A program made the translations under genes and the position numbers. Shown here piece by piece: positions 1 to 8,956 of a stretch of 22,500 nt of DNA. The notes below the pieces were generated by a model. It ran no database searches. It had not been told where the DNA came from and saw only the letters and a program-made list of their open reading frames with translations. The stretch's first letter is position 1; each line of letters begins with the position of its first letter. The DNA is from Chara braunii (taxonomy: Eukaryota; Streptophyta; Charophyceae; Charales; Characeae): NCBI GenBank assembly GCA_003427395.1, contig BFEA01000135.1:1832680-1855179 (forward strand). Direction: 5' to 3'.

Positions 1-226
1 CCGTACTACTGACCCGTCCCAAATACTCTACTATATCCTACCAAGGACCACGGGCCGAACTACAGACCGGACTACAAGCCCATCATCAGTATACCGATAT
101 ATTCCACAACGGTCCCTGGTTCGAAGCTTCGTTCACTGAACCCAAATATCATCCGAATCGTTTAAACAAAAATAACTACCTGCGAAAGTAGGGTGAACCC
201 TGGTCACATCCAACCCAAAACATTCA
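1..226 (-). repeat. Downstream pseudo-LTR of the PLE (truncated by window start)
   Basis: This matches 5053-5278 base for base in length, with about 11 differences by eye (roughly 95% identity) and no indels. Both copies end at the motif CATTCA, after which they diverge. On the element's strand this copy lies 3' of the reverse transcriptase. The homology starts at base 1, so the repeat may extend beyond the window. Confidence 0.85.
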
Positions 227-229
227 TAA

Positions 230-309
230 GTTACTAGCAACACAAAACAATTACTACAGAAACACATTTAGAAGTTACAAGCAACCAAAAAATTACTACG
301 GAAATACAT
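230..309 (-). repeat. Short degenerate tandem duplication in the PLE 3' untranslated region
   Basis: Two imperfect copies of a unit of about 40 bp follow each other (about 230-268 and 274-309), each containing AATTACTAC and ending near ACAT. They lie between the last RT codons (367) and the downstream pseudo-LTR. The function is unknown. Confidence 0.5.
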
Positions 310-366
310 AGGTGTGCACAGTACCCCCCACATACAGTGTCCACTCGTTCTCAGTCGACTTCCTCC

Positions 367-1766
367 TTACTGGATCAAACGGTTGTCGGTCAGCAAGACG
401 GCAAACAGCTTCCACACCAGGTTCTTATCCCTAAAGAAGCTCCTCAGTCCACGCTCGAACCACTCCTCTGGGTGGTTAAACTTCCTCAGTTCGATTCTCA
501 TCAGAATCAAAGTCTATGCAATCTCCATGCCCATCAGTGATTTCTGATGAATCCGATGCAAGGCACTAACAATGACTGCCATCTTCGAATGTTTGCACGT
601 CCATGAGTTCAAGTCCTGAAATGTTTTAAAAGGAAGTTTCGCACCCGTCCTCAACTCATCCTTGTTCTTCATAATCTGAATTGCTCCCCAAAAAGGGAAA
701 TCCTGTCGTACGCTCAACCTACAACCCAGAAACTTCCACTCTTCCTCACCTTCGTCCATCCTTTCAAGAATCACGTTGATGATTTCTACAACTTTCCTCC
801 TCGAAGCTTCGCTCCCTGGTTTGTAAGCCGCGAAAATTGAAGCGTCATCGACGAAACGGAGCCCGCCAATTAGTCTCTTCTGGCTTACCAATGAAATCAA
901 GAAATCCCATTCACTTTTCGCTCACATAAGACACGCTAATGGGGGGCTCGAGCTCTTCCCCATGGATATCCCGACTACCTGTTTCATCAGGATGCCCGAG
1001 ACATTCGTAAAGCAGTACTCGAATTCAAATGCCACGAAGACGTAAATATACTTGAAATCCATCTCAATGAATCCTTCATTGTCCTTCCCCTTACTCAACT
1101 TTGCCCCTCTCCCCCGCTTCTTCACAAACACTCCATGAAATCCTTTCTCCCTAAAACACCAAATCACCCATTCCACAACTTGACGAATAGTAGCGTGAGG
1201 GAGCCTGTTAAACATATCCTTGATGTGAAATGAGGCTCCCATCACCCGCACATCCTCCCCATTTTTCACCAACTTCTGATTAATCTTAGTCAGCCTCGAC
1301 TTCATCATCGAGACCAATTTAAGATTAAAATTACTCGACTCCGGCAATGAAAACAATAGGCAATTAATCGCCTGTGCCACCGTCTTACACACTTTCACTG
1401 ATGGCTGATTAAATGTAGGACAGATGGGCCGAAACTTGCTGGTGTTCTTATGTTTGGGTAACGCATAGGCACACACGACCCTTCCTCGCACATTCCACTT
1501 GCCATGGCAATCCAAGTTCCTCCTCTCGTATTCAACCTTCGCGATCCGCAACTCTTCCCTCTCCTCCTTCTCACATACTCTGTACCCGTCATTCTGGAAA
1601 AGAAGTTTTTTCCATTCCTCTCGTATACAGTTATGGACACATCACCAGAGTATCCCCCGGATTTCTGTCCAGCGGGGCTAATACTAACCCTTGCTGCCGC
1701 GTCTTCACCAGTTGCACCTCGTTTAGATTGCCATTCTATCTCCGACCAGTCTCGTCGGCGAAACAA
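367..1766 (-). pseudogene. PLE reverse transcriptase region, frameshifted and interrupted
   Basis: This part polymerises cDNA from the element RNA. The frame opened at 1766 passes by a frameshift near 1600 into the frame that runs from 1551 to 367. RT landmarks in order are: fingers motif KFRPICPTFNQP (residues 39-50 of the 1551 frame); motif A with catalytic Asp in FHIKDMFNRLPH (Asp112); a longer than usual A-B interval that could hold the insertion-in-fingers domain; motif B VVGISMGKSSSPPLA; and motif C RFVDDAS with the two catalytic aspartates. Further on are FLGCRL and a thumb-like stretch. Two stops interrupt an otherwise continuous frame: TGA at 924-922, between motifs B and C, and TAG at 516-514. 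Homologous residues clearly continue past both. The natural end is TAA at 369-367. The catalytic residues survive but the gene is broken. Confidence 0.85.
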
Positions 1767-2735
1767 CCTTCAATTTCTTCCATACTGAAGCTAACCTCAC
1801 CACACGGTCTTCCCAACTCACTCGCCCAGACCCGAAACGTTTCTTCAAGTTTTTTCCTCAAGTTCTCTCCACGTCTTTCATCGTCCTGTCTTGGCACATT
1901 CTTCGCGTTCCTCACAATCGCTGAAACCCAGTCCAGTTCACCAATCCGAAAATGTACGTGCTCATCCTTCCTACGAAAGGGCGTTCCACAACAAACACAG
2001 TTGAACGCACGACGCAACGCAAAGCATCTGTGATTGTGGATGAGATCGTCAACATTCGGGCATCTAGTCCACACAATCCGTGCTCTTTGTTTCACCATTT
2101 CCCTCATTGGTTTGACCAACTGCAGTTCACCACACTTCTTCCCGACAATCCTTGTAACTTCACTCTTCTTAATCCTATCGTCAAACTGCACCTTCGCAAT
2201 TATCCTCTTCCTAACGCTCATCCCACTCACATCCTTGATCACTCGCGATATCATCGACCTAGCCTTCGACTTGCTTCTCTTCGTCGTAAAGGACTTGATA
2301 GCTCCATAATACTTCATCAATTTCGTCAAGTCCAGTTTCAGCAAATCCGCCTTCCTTCTACGGTTCTTAAACATCTGCACCATATAATCCCTTAATCTTA
2401 AGATCGTCGGTGAGGCCTCTGTAATCCTCCGCAAGGTAATCGTCTCTTCGCTCTCAAAAAAATACTTGCATTTTCTCAACAGTTTTGTCCCTTTTCCCAC
2501 TTTGACCCTCGTTTCCCCGAGCAACCTCCTCACGACCCTCCAACCATCTGCCCAAATCTCCCCTCCTAAGCACTTTACGACGATATCTCCTTTTTCTCTC
2601 GACTTCACTAGCGCTCTCAAGTAATCCACAATCCTCACTGTTTCCACTCCAGTTCTCCTGTCCTTTATCGTTACTATCCTACCTGTGGATCTGCTCTTTG
2701 TGTCTGTCGAAGTCCCTCTCGTACTTCTATCCTTC
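1736..2735 (-). pseudogene. PLE linker domain with CxC motif, between endonuclease and RT
   Basis: This segment joins the endonuclease to the RT. From the ATG-like codon at 2647 it gives 303 residues, but the frame is open from about 2740, just after a frameshift in the Lys/Glu-rich tail of the endonuclease. It is strongly basic. Near residue 217 it has FNCVCCGTPF, that is a CxC motif followed by another Cys, with Cys196, Cys208, His230 and His232 nearby, which suggests a small metal-binding knuckle. A linker with a CxC motif is a published hallmark of the permuted PLE clade. The frame stops at 1736, and the next PLE residues continue in another frame from about 1766. Confidence 0.75.
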
Positions 2736-3266
2736 TTCCTCTCTTTCTTTCCTCTTCTTCTCCTTTTCTTCTTGGCTCTTCTTCTGCTTTCCTGGCTTCG
2801 AATTTAGTGATGGGGACCACAATCTAACCAGTGTTTGTTCCACTGCCTCAAGCTCTGCTTTGGAATCACTAGTATACACAGGAATTGCCACGTATTTGTG
2901 AGCACCGACCTCGTCGAGCCAGTTGTACAATCGCCGCTTTCTCTTTCCTCCGCCCTTCCTTCCTTGACAGAAGTGCCCCCGCCATCTGGCCCACAAAGCC
3001 CTCTCAGTCATTCCTACGTATACTTGCTTGTACCATGGTGATATAAGAATATACATGCAGCTCCCAGGTTTATCCAAATCAAAGGTCCCTCGCTCTATCT
3101 CCTCATGCCAGTAATTCACAAACTTTTCTCCCCATACCACACTACCGGCTAACACTAGGCCAATAACGCTTGCTCTCATTACACGTTCTTCATCTCTTGT
3201 CTTGCCTCCCTTCTTTAATCTCCTCTCACTTATCTTCTGTGCCAACACCCTGTATTCACGCTCTCC
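2727..3266 (-). pseudogene. PLE GIY-YIG endonuclease segment
   Basis: This nuclease would nick the target DNA for integration. Counting from codon 3248, Tyr66 (in MYI) and Tyr77-Val78-Gly79 (in VYVGMT) form the GIY-YIG core. Arginines follow in ALWARWRGH, with a glutamate in LEAVEQTL (Glu137) and an asparagine in PSLNSK (Asn149). All the expected catalytic positions are therefore present. The tail is Lys/Glu-rich and runs into a stop at 2727 because of a frameshift. Upstream it is in frame with the SAP-like segment and separated from it only by TGA at 3269-3267, so the start is uncertain: the break may be a natural ORF1/ORF2 boundary or a mutation. Confidence 0.85.
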
Positions 3267-4405
3267 TCACTCCGATTCTTCGTCAGTCTCCGAACAACTT
3301 CCTTCCGGAGGAGCTTCTTTCTCTTCTTCCTTAAGCGCTTCACTTCCTCTTGCTCCTCGTTTAAGGGGCTTCGGCGATGATGGTAAGGGCAATGCCGCAG
3401 GGTTATAAGCGATGGCTGATCTTCGAATCACCAGTCTCTTAATAACCATCTCTCTATTGCCGGACGACACCTTCTCACGTTTGCAAGCCTCTTTAAGTTC
3501 GTCGATAGTGAGAGCATCATAAAATTCCCGACATTCTTCTTCAAACTTCTTGTATCGGAGCATCCTGCCTCTTGCTTCGACGCGCTCTTCAAAACGTCAA
3601 TTCTTTTCTTGGATTCCTCCGTCAACCTCGTGCTCACTCTCTTTTCAGGAGTGACCATCGGGGGGCTATTTCCCACCAGCTTGTCCATTTCCCTCTTTCT
3701 CTTCTCGCTGATCTCCAATTTAGCTGCCCTCCGTCTGAGCAGCTTCAACTCTTCATCATCCGTATCTTCGTCTATGTTACCCTGCATGGCTATCATTCTC
3801 CGAAGCCGTTCTTTCTCCTCCTCAATTGTTTCTCCTCTCTTGTTCAATTTGGTCTTACTTTTTCCTTTTCTGATCCTCGCCCGGTAATCGTCTTCATCTT
3901 TCTTCATCTCCCCTCGGATAATCCTCAGCAATCTAGCGTCTCGTTCTTCCTCCATCCGAAATCGTTCTTCCTGCTTTAGTAGTTTCTTCCTTTCTTTCTC
4001 GTTGCGCGCTTCTTCCTCCTTCCTCTTCTTCTCCTCTTCTGCTTCTTTTTCCTGCCTCGCCTTCCTTTCTAACGCCTTCTGCACCAAATACTCCCGCATC
4101 AAGATATTGGTATCGTCCATATCAGTCCTCACCGTCCCCCCTTCCGCAGATCGGCTTCTCCTCGTGTTCTCGTCGGTCGTCACCACGGATCGCCCCATCC
4201 TTCCTGCCGGTGGAGCGTATGGAGTTCGTACAAACGGAACACCTCTAGCCCTCGCCTGCCAGTACTCGGCACACTCACGGGCAAAGTGCCCACTCTCCCC
4301 ACACTTAAAACACTTTTTCCCATCTCCAACTCTCGAGCTCCCTTCCCCTACCCCCTGATTTCCGCTACTCCCGTCACTCATTGTGCACCCGTGACTTCGC
4401 ACCAC
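3267..4405 (-). pseudogene. PLE N-terminal protein: CCHC zinc knuckle, coiled coil, SAP-like motif
   Basis: From ATG at 4405 (a second Met lies 8 codons on) the protein has a Gly/Ser-rich start. Residues 32-45 form a CX2CX4HX4C zinc knuckle (CFKCGESGHFAREC), as in retroelement Gag-like proteins that bind nucleic acid. A long Lys/Glu/Arg-rich stretch follows, which would form a coiled coil. A frameshift near 3570 moves the frame to 3563-3267. There, LTIDELKEACKREKV followed by GNREMVIKRL fits the helix-turn-helix SAP fold that binds DNA. A Pro- and acid-rich tail ends at TGA 3269-3267. Roles in RNA packaging or target binding are inferred from the motifs only. The SAP call is moderate. Confidence 0.75.
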
Positions 4406-4700
4406 TGTCTCACGATCAACTCTCCTTCAAAATCTCGGACAAGCAGGCCTCCTCCCTCCCTCTTGCTGTAGTCGCCACCCCCTCCAGGTACAAACTCCTA
4501 GCGGGTTACGACCCTAAGTGCTGGAAGCAACAATCAAGTACCGCATTAGCAGTCAACAACATCGCTCAAGCATCATGGACTCACACTCGTAAGACCAACA
4601 TGCACAGAACAACATAGCTGTAAACGTTATCGTAATTGCCGAAGAAATGAAACAAGGTTAACAGTGGCGTTAACGTTGTAACCGTGTAAGTTCCGATAAC

Positions 4701-4838
4701 GATGACGTGAGCAAACCAATCACTGCGCAAACACAGCGATACCCCCCCGAGTCCGCACGTCGTCAAGTTCAATGACGTGAGCAAACCAATCACTGCGCAA
4801 ACACAGTGACACCCCCCCGAGCCCGCACGTCGTCATCC
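4701..4838 (-). promoter_or_regulatory. Tandem 70-bp duplication in the PLE 5' region, possible promoter/enhancer
   Basis: Two units with a period of exactly 70 bp (TGACGTGA at 4703 and 4773) lie between the upstream pseudo-LTR and the first ATG at 4405. Each unit contains a TGACGT core of the bZIP type, AACCAATCACTGCGCAA with a CCAAT box, a run of seven C and an ACGTCGTCA end. Repeated CCAAT plus TGACGT boxes 5' of a coding region suggest a promoter, but no activity can be read from sequence alone. Confidence 0.45.
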
Positions 4839-5052
4839 ATACGGACGAAAAGAACTATCCAACCGCTCCCCCGTGTCCTTATACTAGATGTCTACGTCAA
4901 CTTCTAAAGTTCTTCACAAAGTCCACATACAGTACCTCCTATTGACTTCTAAAAAGTCTCACGGTCGTTGCCGGTTCGAGACCGGACAGGACCCAACTTA
5001 CCTCTGAAAAAACGTGCTCCTACCTACTATGTCAAAGCCCACCTCCCCCTGG

Positions 5053-5278
5053 CCGTACTACTGACCCGTCCCAAATACTCTACTATATCCTACCAAGGAC
5101 CACGGGCCAAACTACAGACCGGACTACAAGCCCATCATCAGTATACCAATATATTCCACAAAGGTCCCTGGTTCGAAGCTTCGTTCACTGAACCCAGATA
5201 TCATCCGAATTGTCTAAACAAAAACAACTACCTGCGAAAGTAGGGTGTTCCCTGGTTACGTCCAACCCAAAACATTCA
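5053..5278 (-). repeat. Upstream pseudo-LTR of the PLE
   Basis: This is the second copy of the 226-bp direct repeat, lying 5' of the coding region on the minus strand. Most differences from the copy at 1-226 are transitions. The sequence right after it (5279 on) is unrelated to the sequence after base 226, which marks the element's 5' border. A CTGATGA box occurs on the minus strand in both copies, but no GAAA partner completes a hammerhead ribozyme. Confidence 0.85.
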
Positions 5279-5557
5279 GCGAAAGAGTCGGACAGCGTCC
5301 GACGTTGAACCCCCCCAGCAAATACACTTGTCAAGGTATTAGTGCCAACATCGTAACGTGCTGGGAAACGGGCCCAACGTCCCAAATGTAAAACAAAACA
5401 AACGATGTTGCCCGGGCCATTACCTAGCTGCAGTTGAAGAGAAAAGGATTTCATAATTGGCTGATCACTCAAGAGCATAGTTGCGACGCACCAATGCCCA
5501 GTGCGGTACGGGCTGGTGCGTTGTGCGCTGGAATGATCGAGGGTGGACCCTGTGCGC

Positions 5558-5636
<79 letters not shown>

Positions 5637-6892
5637 AAAGGGTCCCCTTCACGTCAATTTGAGGGTCCCTGCAAGTACCTCGAATGGCTCCTACAATATA
5701 TGTGGAGTCACTGAGGACCGCTGCTTCAACGAGAAGGATGGTCACGACCTTTGTGGAAGAGGTGGGAGCAGACCACCAATATATGCTGTGGCTTCGAGTT
5801 CAGGGCTGTAGCTCGGCAGTTATGGGTCACCAAGTCAGCTAGACCCTGTCCATGTCTCTACGTGATTCTCAGGGCCTCCCTCCACCACTCACCAAATGTA
5901 TATAACATTAGTAGAATTAATCTTCTGCTAAAACATGGAACCATACACCGCCATATGCTGTCTTTTGTGGATGTGGTGAGTAGTGGTTCAGGCCCCAGTA
6001 TACGTATTCTTAAGAAAACAAAAACAAAAAAGCAAGAGAGCCACAAACATCTTCATACTCCTTGATAGGGGCTCGGCGGAGAATGAGTCTCGGGTGTATC
6101 CTTCTTCGGTATACTTTTCCGTGCGCTTCGCGTCTAACCCAAGAGACTTGATTTTGTGCCTTCCATTTCCTAACTGCCGACATTCAGACCTGAATGCCAA
6201 TCTTCAACATATATTGGTGGTTGGCTGGCCGTGCAAAACACATCTAGTGACTTCTGCAAAGCATTGCCGGACAGGTCGATATTGGGCAACTACCGCCTTG
6301 TTGCGAAATTTTCCCACCACTTTGTGGGATTTGCAGAAGGGAGGGGGACAACCAGTTTCCACACCCCGCCTAAAAAAAAAGTTGGAATGAGCCTTATTTT
6401 CATGTTTCGCCATTTTGAAACTTTTGGGGGAAAGACCAGTGAAAATCGAAATGCGGCAGCCCTTGCCCCAAAAAAAATTATGGGCCGGGGCGTGGCCAGT
6501 TTCTGAACTCACGTGATGAGTTGGGGGCTCAAAGAATTACAAAACCCTGTATGTTTTTCTTCTTTTTTTTTGGACCTAAATTTGCCAGTGTGGTGCGCTG
6601 TGTGGTGCGGTGCGCAACGCATGCGCAAATCCACGCACCGAAGTGCACCTCAACTATGCTCAAGAGGTACTGAGGTACTACAAGAGATTTAAGTGGGGGA
6701 TGAAGGCTGCCTCTTCAGCCTTGAGAACAACAATCTAGCGAATCCAAAACTTTCAGGGGCTCGGCCCTACCGCTACCAGACCACAATGGCTGGCAGCGCC
6801 AAAAGAAACGATGAAGTGCTGCCCTCAGCAAAGCTTGGCACGCAGGAGAAATACGCCTCGGCAAAAGAAGGCTCAATGTATGTACTGGGGGT
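5279..6892. other. Gene-free stretch between PLE and the first TIR element
   Basis: No convincing coding region is seen. It starts with a perfect small palindrome (GTCGGAC-AGC-GTCCGAC, 5287-5303) next to the PLE border. An imperfect inverted repeat lies at about 5480-5540 around GACGCACCA. There is a self-complementary TGCGCA-rich cluster at 6600-6650. An ATG at 6786 opens 36 codons that end just inside the transposon at 6893, too short to call. The rest is unassigned. Confidence 0.5.
5564..5634. repeat. (GA)n microsatellite, about 35 units
   Basis: This is an uninterrupted GA dinucleotide run preceded by a short A-run. It lies 285 bp outside the PLE border. The apparent Arg-Glu or Ser-Leu repeat proteins on both strands are products of this tract. 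Confidence 0.95.
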
Positions 6893-7806
6893 TTAAAGCA
6901 CCACTATTCCTGCTGGCCTCACATTTTCTAGCCTTACGGACCGGGTTCTTAAACCACCAGCACTTCCTAAAGTCGTGCCCGTTAAGGCTAAGCGATTTTA
7001 GGACCGCCCAAATTCATCCAACTCGAAACGTTTCTACTCTATTTTTTTCGCCGGCCGATAGCCGGGCCAAGTACAACAGGGGGTGATGACCGGCAGGTGC
7101 AGGCAGGCCCGGTCCAGGGATTTTCAAGCGCCAACTTTGGCATTTTTTGTGCTCAGAAGAATCGAAGGAAAAATCTAAAAAGTTAAGATCCTGTAGATTA
7201 GATTGTGATCTTTCCAGGAAAAATGTCAATAACATAACATAAAATATTTAGACTGTGACATAAATATCACACTGTTTCGTCGCATTCTCCAATTTTGCCA
7301 CTCAACCACGTGTGGGCTGACGGGAAAAGTACCCTGACTTCCACGATTTTTCACGCTCAGAAGGATAACTCGACAACTCTGCAAATTGCAGGGCCCATGG
7401 ATTTGGTCAGTCTTACCACACAAAATAATCAAAAAATTATAAGAAAAAACTTCAGACCGTGAAATAATTGCCGCGCCACTTCGTCACATGTTCCATTTTT
7501 GCTGCTCTATCATGTGTCCGCCAACAGGAAAAGTACCCCGACTTCAGCAATTTTTAACGTCCAACATAATACTCTAGGGAGTCTGAAACTCGGAGGGTCC
7601 ACAGATTTCGTCGTGATCTTTCTAGGAAAAATATTAAAAAAAAAATAGAAATCATTTCAGCCACGAAATAATTCACAGGGGCAATTTGATGCATTTCCCA
7701 ATTTCGCCACTCCGCCAGTTCCCCCCACTGTGCTACCGGTAGCCCGTATGGACCTGTGCTACCAGTCCCCCCTAACTTAGGACAGCGAGGGTAGTGGTGG
7801 TTAAAA
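6893..7806 (+). mobile_element. Non-autonomous TIR element, copy 1 (914 bp, three internal monomers)
   Basis: The left end starts TTTAAAGCACCACTATTCC and the right end is the inverse, GGGTAGTGGTGGTTAAAA. TTAA occurs at both ends, either as target duplication (as piggyBac-type elements make) or as part of the TIR. Inside are three diverged monomers with a period of about 206 bp, marked by GGAAAAGTACC at about 7324 and 7528 and by GCCACTC-like boxes. A right subterminal block contains CTGTGCTACCGGTAG. No transposase is encoded. It is the same family as 8163-8788. Confidence 0.7.
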
Positions 7807-8068
7807 GGAGACATCAAATGCTATTATCAACATTGTCAGATCATCTGCAAACTTGGTTTCCACCATAGAGAATTGTAAGGCTTTAGCTCACCAGTGCTCC
7901 CGCACCTGTAGGCACTGAAGTGCACGGCCAGCTTTTCTCAACTTCCAACAGTGCGCTTTTTCCCCTTTTTTGGCTGGTGCCGTTGGGCCATTGTGGTCCG
8001 GTAGCCCCAACCCCAGGAAAGTTCGGAGTCGGTACCTCGTAATGTTCTGCAAGGCTTAGTTGAAGGTC
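7807..8068. other. Intervening sequence, nothing recognised
   Basis: No coding potential or known motif is seen. It may be part of the same organelle-derived insert as the tRNA-like sequences that follow, but I cannot match it to any gene. Confidence 0.3.
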
Positions 8069-8092
8069 ACAGGTTCAAATCCTGTAGGATGC
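8069..8092 (+). pseudogene. 3' half of a tRNA (T-arm), identity unknown
   Basis: ACAGG-TTCAAAT-CCTGT forms a perfect 5-bp T-stem with a canonical 7-base T-loop, followed by AGGATGC as a possible acceptor strand. No matching GCATCCT or anticodon arm is found upstream, so only the 3' part is present. It ends about 11 bases before the tRNA-Tyr-like sequence, a spacing typical of organelle tRNA clusters. Confidence 0.5.
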
Positions 8093-8102
8093 TGAATTCT
8101 TC

Positions 8103-8155
8103 GGGAGAGTGGCCGAGTGGTTAAAAGCGACAGACTGTAAATCTGTTGAAGGTTA
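8103..8155 (+). pseudogene. trnY: Mitochondrial-type tRNA-Tyr(GUA) fragment
   Basis: The sequence begins GGGAGAGTGGCCGAGTGG and has a perfect anticodon arm: stem ACAGA/TCTGT at 8130-8134 and 8142-8146, loop CTGTAAA, anticodon GTA at 8137-8139. From memory this agrees with plant mitochondrial tRNA-Tyr and differs from the plastid gene. The T-arm and 3' acceptor strand are missing: the next bases are the end of a TIR element at 8163. It is a non-functional fragment, most simply a mitochondrial DNA piece in the nucleus. Confidence 0.75.
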
Positions 8156-8162
8156 TATTGCG

Positions 8163-8788
8163 GTTTAAACCATCGCTACCCCCGCCTGCCGAAAGTAGGA
8201 TTCCCGGAGAGTTAGAGCCGAGAAAACGTTAGGGAAGCGCTGGCGGGGCCAGTCCCAGAAAACGGTAAGGCAGCGACCGGGAAGCGCTGGCGGGGCCAGT
8301 CCCACAATTTTCAAACCCAAGTTAGACGATTTTTCAAGCTCAGAAGATTTGACGAAAAAAAACTGAAAATTGACAATCCTGTAGACTAGGAAATCCTGTG
8401 ATCTATCCAGGAAAAATGTCAGAAACATAAAAACAAATAGTTTAGACCGCCAAATAAGTGCCATGCCGATTCATTGCATTTTCCATTTTTGCCACTCGAC
8501 CACTTGTGGGTAGACAGGAAAAGTACCCCAACTTCTGCAATTTTTTGCAGCTCAGAAGAATGACGCAAAAGCTCTGAAAATTGGAAGGTCTGTGGATTTG
8601 GCCATGATCTGTCCAGGGAAAAAAATAAAAAATAATTTCAATTTTCAACCCCGAAATGAATCGCAGCGGCAATTTGACGCATTTTCCATTTTTGCCACTC
8701 ATCCGGTTCTCCCCACTGTGCTACCGGTAGTCCTCATGAACCCAGTACCCCCCTATTTAGGCCAGCGGGGGTAGTGGTGGCTTAAAGG
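8163..8788 (+). mobile_element. Non-autonomous TIR element, copy 2 (626 bp)
   Basis: The left end TTTAAACCATCGCTACCCC and the right end GGGGGTAGTGGTGGCTTAAA are inverted copies. The right 100 bp match the right end of copy 1 (7690-7806), including CTGTGCTACCGGTAG, so both copies lie in the same orientation. It holds two of the roughly 206-bp monomers. Near its left end is a direct duplication of 25 bp starting GGAAGCGCTGGCGG (8233 and 8280). It separates the tRNA-Tyr fragment from the rRNA fragment. Confidence 0.7.
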
Positions 8789-8796
8789 CGGCGTGC

Positions 8797-8853
8797 ATTG
8801 CCTCAGTTCGGATTGTTTTTTGCAGCTCTAGAACATGAACTTGGCGTCGCTAC
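8797..8853 (+). rRNA. rrn18: Mitochondrial small-subunit rRNA fragment, part 1
   Basis: ATTGCCTCAGTTCGGATTGT and then GAACATGAACTTGGCGTCGCTA follow the order of the SSU rRNA 3' domain just before the conserved CGCTAGTAATCG. Substitutions show it is decayed. It begins right after the TIR element and is cut at CGCTA by the palindrome at 8854. It is a non-functional fragment. Confidence 0.8.
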
Positions 8854-8956
8854 CTTCTTCCTCCGAATACAACGTACGGTCATTATAGCTGTATCTAGAC
8901 TGAAAGAGGCCTCAAATACAGCTATAACGACCGTACATTGCATTCGGGGGAAGAAG
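8854..8956. repeat. Near-perfect palindrome (41-bp arms, 21-bp loop) inserted in the rRNA fragment
   Basis: The arms 8854-8894 and 8916-8956 are reverse complements with about four mismatches. The termini read CTTCTTCCTCCGAATAC and its inverse. It interrupts the rrn18 sequence exactly between CGCTA and GTAATCGC-like sequence. It may be a fold-back MITE or a mobile mitochondrial hairpin. It shares GTCATTATAGCTGTA with the palindrome at 9481. Confidence 0.8.

Larger units (their letters stand above)
1..5278 (-). mobile_element. Penelope-like retroelement, permuted (N-terminal GIY-YIG) Chlamys/Naiad type, decayed
   Basis: The element reads on the minus strand and is enclosed by direct repeats at 1-226 and 5053-5278, offset 5052. 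Coding order 5' to 3' is zinc knuckle, coiled coil, SAP-like segment, GIY-YIG nuclease, CxC linker, reverse transcriptase. PLEs are retrotransposons whose RT is related to telomerase, and pseudo-LTRs are typical of them. An endonuclease placed before the RT with a CxC linker is the diagnostic layout of the permuted clade (Naiad in animals, Chlamys in green algae, spike mosses and slime molds). The reading frame is broken by about four frameshifts and three stops, so this copy is not expected to be autonomous. The window starts inside the downstream repeat, so the true left end is not seen. The assignment to the permuted clade is strong; to Chlamys rather than Naiad it is inferred from the plant/algal context. 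Confidence 0.85.

Noticed and set aside
1499-4617. Plus-strand open frames across the PLE
   Set aside because: They are antisense shadows of the minus-strand GIY-YIG/RT frames, which carry the recognisable motifs.
5185-5811. Open frames with long Ser-Leu or Arg-Glu repeats on both strands
   Set aside because: They are translations of the (GA)n microsatellite and have no flanking coding signal.
8854-8956. MicroRNA precursor
   Set aside because: The hairpin is long enough, but a related palindrome nearby and its insertion inside an rRNA fragment favour a mobile fold-back element.
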